Source of the DNA: an uncultured Lachnospiraceae bacterium
GTDB lineage: Bacteria; Bacillota; Clostridia; Lachnospirales; Lachnospiraceae
NCBI GenBank assembly: GCA_947631505.1
Contig: CANRLR010000008.1
Coordinates: 1-64,000, forward strand
Reading direction: 5' to 3'
DNA length: 64,000 bases
How positions within the stretch are numbered: position 1 is the stretch's first letter; each line of letters begins with the position of its first letter. Shown here in pieces: positions 17,114-25,610 of the stretch. The notes beneath the pieces were generated by a model. That model saw only the letters and a list, made by a program, of their open reading frames with translations, was not told the origin of the DNA and made no database searches. A program made the translations under genes and the position numbers.

Positions 17114-18652
17114 TTAAGCAAAAATCAAATACAGGGCCATTCCCACAAACAAAACCGCACTTATAAGTTTGATCCACGGTATCTTCTCCAGAACTGCTTC
17201 GGACATGCCGAACACTTTTTTACCAAAATATACAACGATCATAAGAATGAGAAGCGGCAATACAAACGAAATACTGTAAACCGCCAAAAGTAATGTCGGA
17301 ATCATACCATCTGTTCCCTTCTGCACCATAATCACAATGGAAGAAAGATAAATCTGTCCGGTACAGAGAAACTCTCCGGTTGACACAATCATTCCGATTC
17401 CGAACAAAATTACAGCTCCCCATTTCGCCGCTGAAAACTGGTTGCCCCATTTAAGCATGGCATAATTCATTTTCTTCACTTTCTTCGGCAGCTGTAAATT
17501 CATATCACCATATTTTTCTGCTCTCGCCTTGAAAAAATCCAACAGATTCAGAAGGGCAAAGCATACGGCAAATACAATCATCGCCACATTCATCCAGCGT
17601 GAAAAAGCCGTCATATTAATAGAATTCATCACATTATACAAAATCGTACCAAGCAGAAAAAACATCACCGTCTTCCCAGCCAAAAAAGACATTCCACACC
17701 GCATCATCTGCTCCTTACTTACTAAAAGCAAGGACAAGAGAAACAAGAAAATCGATAAACTGCAGGGGCTCAGCCCATTCACAAATCCAAGCCCTACAGC
17801 AGCAGCCAGCTGAACCCAGACATTTTTTCCCTCCAAGGTACTTTCTTGCTCAGCATCATTTAATATCGTAGTAGCCGGTCCCTCCGAATAGTCCTTTACC
17901 TTTTCTTCCAATTTGTGTTCAATCTCTGCTCCGATCAGAACCTCATCCGAGATAAAAAGACTCGGTGTAAACCCCTTTTTCTCTTCTGACAACTGATAGA
18001 CCTTTCCGTATTCCACTAAAAGGTCATAGTTCTCCACCTCATATATATTATATTTATGAATATTCAAATTCGGATATTTCTGTTCCAGTTCCCTTAAGAA
18101 CTTCTCTGTCTTTTCACAGGTATCACAAGTAGAAGAATAAAAATAAGCAGCTTCTATCAAATTACTTGACACCGTTATGACTTTTTTCTCTTCCTCTACA
18201 TTCACATTCAGCCCCATATTCAAAAACAAATCCACCGGGCCGTAAGTTTTCCCATCTATTTTTTCATTTGCCGCTGACAGTTCCACCGTCTGGTCACTGA
18301 CACTATAACTCAGAAGTGCCTGATACCAGTTTACAAAATAGTGGCCCTTTCCGGCAGCATCCTCATCCTCTTTACAATAAACCTCGTCTTTCCCACAACG
18401 GGGACACTCTTCCATGACATATCCCGAAGACTCCACAATTTCCTTTACCGGAAGAAGTAATGTACCATCTTCCTTTTTATAGCCGGTCACTGTCCCGGAG
18501 GTGTTGCTCATCTGGTTTTTCCATGTATAGGATTGACTTTCATAACTCTTCTCGTCCTCTTTCGTACAGGAACGGATTGGTTCATGAGAAAAGCTGCCCA
18601 GCATGCACATACCGAACAATGCCAGCAGCATTATCACAACCTTTTTTTTCAT
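17114..18652 (-). CDS. Membrane thiol-disulfide carrier: stalk domain + thioredoxin-like + CcdA/DsbD-like fusion
   Basis: 512 residues. A signal peptide (1-25) is followed by a region resembling copper-amine-oxidase-N stalk domains (about 45-160) with extra cysteines CPRCGKDEVYC. Next is a thioredoxin-like domain with FYSSTCDTCEKTEKF (about 170-255). About seven membrane helices (275-512) then carry the CcdA-type Cys motifs GLSPCSLSIFLFLL and TGEFLCTGQIYLSS. By analogy with DsbD/CcdA it should pass electrons from cytoplasmic thioredoxin through the membrane to its own extracellular thioredoxin domain. The final acceptor is not known. The domain order is unusual: in DsbD the soluble thioredoxin-like domain is C-terminal. 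AGGAGG precedes the ATG. Confidence 0.82.
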   Translation of the reverse strand: MKKKVVIMLLALFGMCMLGSFSHEPIRSCTKEDEKSYESQSYTWKNQMSNTSGTVTGYKKEDGTLLLPVKEIVESSGYVMEECPRCGKDEVYCKEDEDAAGKGHYFVNWYQALLSYSVSDQTVELSAANEKIDGKTYGPVDLFLNMGLNVNVEEEKKVITVSSNLIEAAYFYSSTCDTCEKTEKFLRELEQKYPNLNIHKYNIYEVENYDLLVEYGKVYQLSEEKKGFTPSLFISDEVLIGAEIEHKLEEKVKDYSEGPATTILNDAEQESTLEGKNVWVQLAAAVGLGFVNGLSPCSLSIFLFLLSLLLVSKEQMMRCGMSFLAGKTVMFFLLGTILYNVMNSINMTAFSRWMNVAMIVFAVCFALLNLLDFFKARAEKYGDMNLQLPKKVKKMNYAMLKWGNQFSAAKWGAVILFGIGMIVSTGEFLCTGQIYLSSIVIMVQKGTDGMIPTLLLAVYSISFVLPLLILMIVVYFGKKVFGMSEAVLEKIPWIKLISAVLFVGMALYLIFA

Positions 18653-18701
18653 AGATGCCTCCTGTTTATTCTGCTCCGTTATATTATGCTAATACAATAA
18701 T

Positions 18702-18730
18702 CTCGCACACAGCATAACGCCATGTGCGAG
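18702..18730 (-). terminator. Hairpin terminator of the arabinanase gene
   Basis: Perfect 8-bp stem CTCGCACA / TGTGCGAG with 13-base loop just beyond the arabinanase stop; followed on the minus strand by ATTATTGTATT, a weak T tract. Confidence 0.65.
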
Positions 18731-18738
18731 TGATAAAA

Positions 18739-19710
18739 TCAATATGTTGGCCAGCCGTTCTTAAAATACAGATCACTGATTAATAAGGTCGGCGTACCGT
18801 TGTTACTTGCATCATAGGCATGACGGGCAATTACATATCCCATTGAACTGTTGCGGTATACATCCTGTCCGCCCGGTCCAATCCATCTTGAGTTTCCGGC
18901 ATCTAAAATCGTTCCGCCTCCACTGGTCAGTGCCTTTCCGTTCTTGTCTACATATGGTCCGGTAATGCTCTTCGAGCGTCCATACATAATCTTATATGTA
19001 CTGTTCACACCATTACAGCATTTTCCAATGGATGTAAATAAATAATAATATCCATTGTTGTACATAATACATGGACCTTCAATTCCGCCGGACTTGTAAG
19101 CAATCTTCGTTGGAGAACCAGCTGGTTTCATTGTAGACTGATTCAGTCTTACAATATGGATTCCATCAAACCAGGAACCGTATACTAACCATGGTTTTCC
19201 GTTTGCGTCTACTGCAAGATTGGGGTCAATCGCATTGAAAGAATCCTTTCCTGCCTTGGATGAAATCACAACACCATCATCCCGCCAATCTCCTTTCGAG
19301 ATTTTTGAACAGGATACCAGACCAATTGCTGAATTGTTCTTTCCAAATTCCGATACACTGTAGAAACAGTAATATCTTCCTCTGTAATACTCAAGGTCCG
19401 GTGCCCACACATCATTTGTTGTCATATTCGGTGCATATTTTTTCCACCATGACAACGGCTGTGCAAAAATCGGAAGTCCGTCTGTCCACGTTCTACCATT
19501 ATTGGTGGAGAATTTCATACCAATTCCCTGTCCTGTGGAAGCAGACCACCATGTGGAACCGCTTTCTCTTACGATTGTCGGATCATGAGTAACGACTCCA
19601 CCGGATAACCCCCAGTGTGATGCCTGTGCTCCCGGTACCAGCAATACCATTGCCAATGCCAGTCCCAGAGCTACTACTTTGCTTACACGCAACAACTTTT
19701 TCTTGAACAT
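18739..19710 (-). CDS. Secreted endo-alpha-1,5-arabinanase, glycoside hydrolase family 43
   Basis: 323 residues with a signal peptide cut after VPGAQA. A single five-bladed propeller domain of GH43 arabinanase type. Catalytic residues are readable: Asp base in VVTHDPTIV, Asp pKa modulator in FNAIDPNLAV, Glu acid in GGIEGPCIMY. Other marks are NDVWAPDLEYYRGRYYCFYSVS and GPGGQDVY. It cuts the backbone of pectic arabinan outside the cell. Stands alone, with a strong promoter carrying several palindromes upstream, so it is probably tightly controlled by sugar supply. Confidence 0.93.
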   Translation of the reverse strand: MFKKKLLRVSKVVALGLALAMVLLVPGAQASHWGLSGGVVTHDPTIVRESGSTWWSASTGQGIGMKFSTNNGRTWTDGLPIFAQPLSWWKKYAPNMTTNDVWAPDLEYYRGRYYCFYSVSEFGKNNSAIGLVSCSKISKGDWRDDGVVISSKAGKDSFNAIDPNLAVDANGKPWLVYGSWFDGIHIVRLNQSTMKPAGSPTKIAYKSGGIEGPCIMYNNGYYYLFTSIGKCCNGVNSTYKIMYGRSKSITGPYVDKNGKALTSGGGTILDAGNSRWIGPGGQDVYRNSSMGYVIARHAYDASNNGTPTLLISDLYFKNGWPTY

Positions 19711-19751
19711 GATTTACCTCCTCCGTTTGTCTCGCTGTTCAATAACGATTG

Positions 19752-19768
19752 TGATAAACGTTTTACCA
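19752..19768. promoter_or_regulatory. LacI/CcpA-type operator in the arabinanase leader
   Basis: TGATAAACGTTTTACCA is a near-perfect palindrome centred on CG, the form of LacI-family and cre sites. It lies about 85 bases downstream of the predicted start point, where a bound repressor would block elongation. Confidence 0.55.
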
Positions 19769-19807
19769 ACACCTCATTGCAAACCCCTTTGCTGATTTTC
19801 GTGTTTA

Positions 19808-19887
19808 TGACAGATTTTTTGTCATTTCAACGTCTATCCTTGTACAGTTTCTATACACATCATAACCACGTGACAAAATTTTGTCAA
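19808..19887 (-). promoter_or_regulatory. Arabinanase promoter with overlapping palindromic operators
   Basis: Minus strand TTGACA (19882-19887), 17 bases, TATGAT (19859-19864). The perfect 16-base palindrome TGACAAAATTTTGTCA (19871-19886) overlaps the -35 box and spacer. A second TGACA...TGTCA site, TGACAGATTTTTTGTCA, is at 19808-19824 in the transcribed leader. Two sites of one type about 63 bases apart suggest a dedicated repressor that loops or road-blocks. The regulator gene is not in the window. Confidence 0.65.
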
Positions 19888-19982
19888 CAAAAAGTTACTT
19901 TTTTTTCACATTTTTTGGAATTATTTGTTACTTTTTGCCATTTTATGTATAGACAGAGGAGAATTCTGTCCTCAAAATCAAA

Positions 19983-21497
19983 TTAACGCAAATGCATTTT
20001 CTTTACTGTTTCTACAAACTCACCATTATTCTTTGTCCGTTTAAACAAATCCAAGATTTGTTCTAACGCCTGCTCCGATTTCAAACCGCTCAATGCCTTA
20101 CGGATTTTCAGAACTGCCTCCTGCTCACTTTCCGTCAGAAGCAAATCTTCCCGGCGTGTACTGGATTTTTGAATGTCAATCGCAGGAAAGATACGTTTTT
20201 CCGAAAGACTGCGGTCCAATACCAGCTCCATATTACCCGTTCCTTTAAACTCTTCAAATACCACATCATCCATGCGGCTTCCCGTATCTACTAATGCGGT
20301 TGCCAAAATAGTCAGGCTGCCGCCCTCACGCATATTACGTGCTGCGCCAAAAAACTTCTTCGGCATGTGAAGTGCCGCCGGGTCCAGTCCACCGGACAGC
20401 GTACGGCCACTTGGCGTCACGGTAAGATTATAAGCTCTCGCCAAACGGGTAATACTGTCTAAAAGAATAATAACATCCTCTCCACTCTCTGCCAGTCGTT
20501 TGGCACGCTCAATGACCATTTCCGAAACACGTTTATGATTCTCCGGCAATTCATCAAATGTAGAATAAATCACCTCGACTTTTTCTCCCTCAATCGACTC
20601 CTTAATGTCTGTTACTTCCTCCGGCCGCTCATCAATAAGAAGTACAATCAGATGCATATCGCTATGATTTTTCGTCACTGCTTTCGCCACTTGTTTTAAC
20701 AATGTTGTTTTACCTGTCTTTGGCTGGGAAACAATCATACCGCGCTGTCCCTTCCCGATCGGAGAAATCAAATCCACCATCCGCATGGAAACCGGAGCTC
20801 CCGGTGTCTCTAAATGCAATCGGTGATCGGGAAAAACCGGAGTCAGATCTTCAAATTTTTTTCTTGAATATAAATAGGAAGGGGAACGGTCATTTACTTT
20901 TTTCATATAAAGAAGTGCACTGAATTTCTCCGCCTGATTACGGATACGAATATTTCCTTCTATAATATCACCGCTGCGAAGTCCAAACCTTCGGATAAAA
21001 AGCGGTGCCACATACACATCATTTTCCCCGGGCAGGAAATTATCACAACGGATAAAACCAAAGCCCTCCGGCATAACCTCCAAAATTCCTTTTTTCGTAA
21101 TACCGCTGTCCAGTTCTTTCATTTCCATTGGTTTTACATCAACCAGCTGCTTATCTTTCATAATCGAATATCTGCCGTCACTGCCATCATGATACAATAA
21201 TTTCCTATTATAATCCGGATAATGCCCCGATGCCTGATGTGACGGCTTACGTTCTGTCTTATGTTCCGGTCTGTTTTCTGTTTTATGCTCTGTCTTATGT
21301 TCCGGTCTGTTTTCTGTTTTGTGCTCTGTCCTACGTTCCGTCTTATGCTCTGATGTATTCTCTTCCTTTGCTTCCTTTTGCATTACCTCCGCAATTTTCA
21401 CCGCCAAATCCGGTTTACGTAATCCGGTAATTCCAGTAATTCCTTTTTCCTTTGCAAGCCCTTTTAGCTGTGCCAAGGTCATTTTTGTCAAATCCAT
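19983..21497 (-). CDS. rho: Transcription termination factor Rho
   Basis: 504 residues, longer than E. coli Rho (419) because of a basic, repeat-rich insertion at about residues 48-90. N-terminal helix bundle [26 protein letters not shown]-binding cold-shock-like domain ([34 protein letters not shown]); ATPase core with Walker [16 protein letters not shown] and Walker [18 protein letters not shown]; secondary-site Q-loop region. Homohexameric RNA helicase that ends transcripts. No terminator is obvious downstream. Confidence 0.97.
   Translation of the reverse strand: MDLTKMTLAQLKGLAKEKGITGITGLRKPDLAVKIAEVMQKEAKEENTSEHKTERRTEHKTENRPEHKTEHKTENRPEHKTERKPSHQASGHYPDYNRKLLYHDGSDGRYSIMKDKQLVDVKPMEMKELDSGITKKGILEVMPEGFGFIRCDNFLPGENDVYVAPLFIRRFGLRSGDIIEGNIRIRNQAEKFSALLYMKKVNDRSPSYLYSRKKFEDLTPVFPDHRLHLETPGAPVSMRMVDLISPIGKGQRGMIVSQPKTGKTTLLKQVAKAVTKNHSDMHLIVLLIDERPEEVTDIKESIEGEKVEVIYSTFDELPENHKRVSEMVIERAKRLAESGEDVIILLDSITRLARAYNLTVTPSGRTLSGGLDPAALHMPKKFFGAARNMREGGSLTILATALVDTGSRMDDVVFEEFKGTGNMELVLDRSLSEKRIFPAIDIQKSSTRREDLLLTESEQEAVLKIRKALSGLKSEQALEQILDLFKRTKNNGEFVETVKKMHLR
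21240..21350 (-). repeat. In-frame tandem repeats in rho
   Basis: DNA coding for repeats of the type EHKTE(R/N)[11 protein letters not shown] within the Rho insertion (residues about 50-86). Units of 12 and 45 bases repeat with few changes, so copy number may vary between strains. Confidence 0.75.
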
Positions 21498-21549
21498 ATA
21501 TTACATCCTTTCTCTAAGCTTCTTTCATTCTTTTTCTAATAATGTCGGG

Positions 21550-21571
21550 AAAAATTGAGAAGTCAATTTTT
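21550..21571 (-). terminator. AT-rich terminator after the UDP-sugar pyrophosphorylase gene
   Basis: Perfect 9-bp stem AAAAATTGA / TCAATTTTT with a 4-base loop; the distal arm supplies the T run. Weak in GC, so function is likely but not certain. Confidence 0.5.
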
Positions 21572-21588
21572 GCAGATTTTTCAGACAC

Positions 21589-22827
21589 TTACAATTCAAT
21601 TCCATTTAATTTCATCAATTCTCTTGCACTTTCCAGAGAATCTACACCCGTCCGGTTTTTAATCGGTGCAAATTCTTTTTCTCTTTCCACTTCAAACGAT
21701 AAACAATTATTCATCATATGGATCATATCAAGAACCAAGGTCTCAAATTTATAACCATTTGGTTCTTCCGGTTTTACAAGGGAAGCATTCTTATCGATAT
21801 AAGGGATTTTTTTCTCAACAATATGTGTCGGCATATACTCATTCATAATTCTTGTTAATGCTTTTACGTCAAATAAGTAATTCAGAATAACACCATAGTT
21901 ATACAACAGAGTTCCTTTCTCATCCTTGGAATGAATCATTTCTTCTGTCATTTCATAATACTCCACAATAGATGGCCTTCCATCCTCTAGGCAGAGCACA
22001 CCAACACGCTCATTCGGCTCCGCTTTTGCCACTACTTTTGCACCGCATTCACACTTGGCATCCATGGTCGCCCCCACAAAAACAGGGTCGGCTATTTTCT
22101 GCAGCACATTATCCACGGCAAACACATTCAGCCACTCTACACCGAGTTCATCCATCGTTTTTAAAAGTCCCGCTCTCGCCAAGGATGAGAACCAGCCGCC
22201 GTTGCCATTTGGCGAAGTCGATAATTTCCCTTTTTCTTCCATGTATACTTTACCCTCGTAGCTTACCGACGGTGCCATCTCCTGTACAAAAAAGTATACA
22301 TAATCCTTGTTGTATCCAAAATAATTATTTTCTTTAAAAAAAGCAGTTGTATCTTCGTTATTTTTTTCACTGGTCATGACAAAGAACGGAATCCATGCTC
22401 CCGTTTTGTTTACGACCTGCATCAAGTTATTTACCAGCTGCTCAAACAGGTACAATTCTTTATGAATCCCCACATTCAACATTCCCTTTGGTTTATCGAG
22501 CCCTAAACGGGTTCCCTGTCCCCCGGCAAGAAGAACAGCCCCCACTTTACCTGCCTGAATTGCTTCGATTCCTTTTCTTTCATAATCTTCTCTTTTTTCA
22601 GCAATTTCTGCCAGCGTTACCGCCCCAAGAGGAGCAAGCTTTCCCTTTGGCACCTCCTTGACCCCATCTTTCAGTAAATCCAGCAAGGATAAGTCCAGTG
22701 CTTCAATCTGAGACAATAAGTCCTCTTTTTCTCCATCGTTTAACTCATCATAATATTTTAATAAATGCTCCTGTCCTGCCGGTAATAATTTTTCCAACGC
22801 CTTTTCGTAAGTCACATTAGCCTCCAT
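21589..22827 (-). CDS. UDP-sugar pyrophosphorylase (UDPGP type 1 family)
   Basis: 412 residues. Nucleotide-binding loop VGAVLLAGGQGTRLGLDKPKG (about 91-111) and the family pattern GNGGWFSSLARAGLLKTMDELGVEWLNVFAVDNVL define the UDPGP family, which joins UTP to a sugar 1-phosphate (GlcNAc-1-P or Glc-1-P). The eukaryote-like family cannot be split by substrate from sequence alone. The ATG at 22827 has only a weak site; a GTG four codons later (22815) sits ideally behind GGAGG and may be the true start. Confidence 0.9.
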   Translation of the reverse strand: MEANVTYEKALEKLLPAGQEHLLKYYDELNDGEKEDLLSQIEALDLSLLDLLKDGVKEVPKGKLAPLGAVTLAEIAEKREDYERKGIEAIQAGKVGAVLLAGGQGTRLGLDKPKGMLNVGIHKELYLFEQLVNNLMQVVNKTGAWIPFFVMTSEKNNEDTTAFFKENNYFGYNKDYVYFFVQEMAPSVSYEGKVYMEEKGKLSTSPNGNGGWFSSLARAGLLKTMDELGVEWLNVFAVDNVLQKIADPVFVGATMDAKCECGAKVVAKAEPNERVGVLCLEDGRPSIVEYYEMTEEMIHSKDEKGTLLYNYGVILNYLFDVKALTRIMNEYMPTHIVEKKIPYIDKNASLVKPEEPNGYKFETLVLDMIHMMNNCLSFEVEREKEFAPIKNRTGVDSLESARELMKLNGIEL

Positions 22828-22903
22828 TCCGCCGCATTGAGTCTATACGGCAACATCTGTCTCTCTTATTGTAACTACTTTTTTCCAAAAGCACAAGAAG
22901 ATA

Positions 22904-22932
22904 TTGTGTTTATTTTCCAAAAATGATATGAT
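22904..22932 (+). promoter_or_regulatory. Sigma-A promoter of the malic enzyme gene
   Basis: TTGTGT, 17-base spacer, TATGAT; the start point would be about 30 bases ahead of the GTG codon. Confidence 0.6.
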
Positions 22933-22970
22933 AGATTCGTATGTATGAATAAAAAACGGAGGAACAAAGA

Positions 22971-24131
22971 GTGAAAGACATGACACAAAATGAAAAAGCA
23001 TTGAAACTACATGAAGAGTGGAACGGAAAAATAAATACCATCCCAAAATGTCAGGTAAAATCCCGTGAAGATCTGGCAATTGCCTACACACCGGGAGTAG
23101 CTGAACCATGCAAAGTAATCGCAGAAAATAAAGAAGAAGCATATAAATATACGATTAAATCAAATACCGTAGCAGTTGTCTCCGACGGAAGTGCTGTCCT
23201 TGGACTCGGCAATATCGGTGCTGAGGCAGCCATGCCGGTTATGGAAGGAAAAGCCGTTCTTTTTAAGGAATTTGGTGGTGTAAATGCTTTTCCGATCTGT
23301 TTGGATACTCAGGACACGGAAGAAATCATTCAGACCGTTGTCAATATTGCCCCTGCTTTTGGCGGCATCAATTTGGAAGACATCTCAGCTCCACGCTGTT
23401 TTGAAATTGAAACCCGCTTAAAAGAATTACTGGATATTCCCGTATTCCATGATGACCAGCACGGAACAGCGATTGTTGTATTATCGGGAATTATAAACGC
23501 CTTAAAAGTAGTGAAAAAGGAAAAAGAAGACTGTAAAGTTATTGTAAACGGCGCCGGTTCCGCCGGTATTGCCATCAGTAAGCTTCTGCTCCGTTACGGA
23601 TTCAAAAATCTGACTCTCTGTGATAAATCCGGAATCTTGAATAAGAACACACCGGATTTGAACTGGATGCAGAAAGAAATGATGGAAGTGACGAACTTAG
23701 AGGGAAAAAAGGGAACTTTGGCAGATGCCTTTGTGGGAGCTGATATTTTCGTTGGTGTTTCTGCACCGGGTATTGTATCAGAAGAAATGGTGGCATCCAT
23801 GAACCGGGATGGAATTCTTTTTGCCATGGCAAACCCCGTACCGGAAATCATGCCGGATTTGGCGAAAAAGGCCGGTGCTAAAGTAGTGGGAACCGGTCGC
23901 TCCGATTTTCCGAACCAAGTGAATAATGTCGTTGCTTTTCCTGGCATCTTTAAGGGTGCTTTAGAGGGACGTGCCACACAAATTACCGAGGAAATGAAAC
24001 TAGCTGCAGCACTTGCCATTGCCTCTCTTGTACCAGAAGAAGAATTAAGTGAGGATAACATTATGCCGGAGGCCTTTGATCCACGGGTAGCCGATGTGGT
24101 CAGTGCAGCAGTCAGACAGCATATTCGATAA
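22971..24131 (+). CDS. Malic enzyme (malate dehydrogenase, decarboxylating)
   Basis: 386 residues, the short bacterial type. Converts malate to pyruvate and CO2 with NAD(P)+. Catalytic Tyr in AYTPGVAEPC, metal-binding acids in the FHDDQHGTAIVVLSG motif, Rossmann motif VNGAGSAGIAISKLLL. Begins at GTG, as GGAGGA is eight bases upstream of it and too far from the next ATG. It opens a rightward operon with the radical SAM and DUF4364 genes (gap 20 bases). Confidence 0.96.
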   Translation: MKDMTQNEKALKLHEEWNGKINTIPKCQVKSREDLAIAYTPGVAEPCKVIAENKEEAYKYTIKSNTVAVVSDGSAVLGLGNIGAEAAMPVMEGKAVLFKEFGGVNAFPICLDTQDTEEIIQTVVNIAPAFGGINLEDISAPRCFEIETRLKELLDIPVFHDDQHGTAIVVLSGIINALKVVKKEKEDCKVIVNGAGSAGIAISKLLLRYGFKNLTLCDKSGILNKNTPDLNWMQKEMMEVTNLEGKKGTLADAFVGADIFVGVSAPGIVSEEMVASMNRDGILFAMANPVPEIMPDLAKKAGAKVVGTGRSDFPNQVNNVVAFPGIFKGALEGRATQITEEMKLAAALAIASLVPEEELSEDNIMPEAFDPRVADVVSAAVRQHIR

Positions 24132-24151
24132 CGATATTAAAGGATGGAAAG

Positions 24152-25102
24152 ATGATTATGAAGCTGCCTGTCATGTGGGGAGACAAGCCCTACCATTCTT
24201 TTGACTATGAAATGAAACAACGTTTTGGTGAAAAGGTATATAAAATATCGTTAGATGGCGGTATGACCTGCCCGAACCGGGACGGCACTCTGGGCACCAG
24301 CGGATGTATTTTTTGCAGCGGCAGAGGCTCCGGTGATTTTGCTTCCCCCAGATGTGGTTCTGTGACCGAACAGATCAATCAGGGAATTCGGGGGATTTCC
24401 ACCCGAAAAAAGACCGGACGTAAATTCATCGCTTACTTTCAATCCTTCACCAATACGTATGCTCCGGTTTCCATACTGGAACCGATGTTTCGCGAGGCAA
24501 TTCTTCACCCTGATATCGTTATGCTCTCGATTGCCACAAGACCGGATTGCCTGCCTGACGATGTAATTACTTTACTGCAATCCCTGAATCGGATAAAACC
24601 AATTATGGTAGAGTTAGGATTGCAGAGTATACATGCTGCTTCGGCTTCCTATATCCGGAGAGGATATTCACTTGACGTATACGATACAGCGGTTGAAACA
24701 TTAAAATCCGCTGGTATGGAAGTTGTCACACACGTCATTGCCGGACTACCCTATGAAAACAAATCGGATTTTTTAGATAGCGTTTCCTATGTAGGAAACA
24801 GCGGCTCAGACGGAATCAAATTACAACTTCTTCATGTACTGCGGGAAACCGATTTGGCAGTCGAATATGAACGTGGGGTTTTTGATGTTCTCACAAAGGA
24901 AGAATATCTGGATTGGATTATAAATGCGATTTCTCTTCTGCCGCCGGAGATGGTCATACATCGTCTCACCGGTGACGGTCCAAAAGATCTACTCATCGCC
25001 CCTTTGTGGAGCAGCCGCAAACGGGAAGTGCTGAATTCATTGCATACGACATTAAAAGAAAAACAGATTTGGCAAGGAAAGGAGTATTCTCATGGCAAAT
25101 GA
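24152..25102 (+). CDS. TIGR01212-type radical SAM protein (YhcC-like)
   Basis: 316 residues. Opening GDKPYHSFDYEMKQRFGEKVYKISLDGG and the cysteine motif CPNRDGTLGTSGCIFC bind a [4Fe-4S] cluster with the spacing of the YhcC/TIGR01212 family (C-x11-C-x2-C) within the wider ELP3-like group. Later LQLLHVLRETDLAVEYERG is also typical. A tRNA-related role is suspected for relatives but the reaction is not established here. It overlaps the DUF4364 gene by 11 bases. Confidence 0.9.
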   Translation: MIMKLPVMWGDKPYHSFDYEMKQRFGEKVYKISLDGGMTCPNRDGTLGTSGCIFCSGRGSGDFASPRCGSVTEQINQGIRGISTRKKTGRKFIAYFQSFTNTYAPVSILEPMFREAILHPDIVMLSIATRPDCLPDDVITLLQSLNRIKPIMVELGLQSIHAASASYIRRGYSLDVYDTAVETLKSAGMEVVTHVIAGLPYENKSDFLDSVSYVGNSGSDGIKLQLLHVLRETDLAVEYERGVFDVLTKEEYLDWIINAISLLPPEMVIHRLTGDGPKDLLIAPLWSSRKREVLNSLHTTLKEKQIWQGKEYSHGK

Positions 25103-25610
25103 ATCCATTACGATTTACAAATTAATTATTTTATATACATTGAGCAAGGTAAATACTGCCCTTCCTCCGGGAATCATTTCCGATTACATTACCGGACATG
25201 GCTATACGAATTATTTTACATTACAAAATGCTTTTGGCGAACTGTTAGAGGCCGAACTCATTGTGGAGGATACGACCTATCATGTATCTTACTATCAGAT
25301 TACAGACACCGGAAAGGAAACTCTATCACTATTTGGACAGCCATTATCGCAGGATATCCGGAAAGAAATCAATGAATATCTTACCGAGCATAAATATGAA
25401 ATTATAAACGAAACCTCACTCATCAGTGATTATCACCTGACCAGTGAGGGCAGTTATCTCGCTTCCTGTATTTTACGGGAAGGGAATCATATTCTATTTC
25501 GTGTGGATTTGGATGCCGCTACCGAAGAAGATGCCATAAAAATCTGCGAGAACTGGCAGAATGCCAGTGAGACACTTTACCGACAGGCAATACAAGGGTT
25601 ACTGCCGTAA
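25092..25610 (+). CDS. DUF4364 family winged-helix protein
   Basis: 172 residues. N-terminal winged helix (ITIYKLIILYTLSKVNTALPPGIISDYI...YFTLQNAFGELLEAELI), then a beta-rich domain typical of DUF4364, a Clostridia-specific family of PadR-like look. Likely DNA-binding, target unknown. Co-transcribed with the radical SAM gene. Its last 12 bases overlap the convergent lipoprotein gene. Confidence 0.85.
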   Translation: MANESITIYKLIILYTLSKVNTALPPGIISDYITGHGYTNYFTLQNAFGELLEAELIVEDTTYHVSYYQITDTGKETLSLFGQPLSQDIRKEINEYLTEHKYEIINETSLISDYHLTSEGSYLASCILREGNHILFRVDLDAATEEDAIKICENWQNASETLYRQAIQGLLP

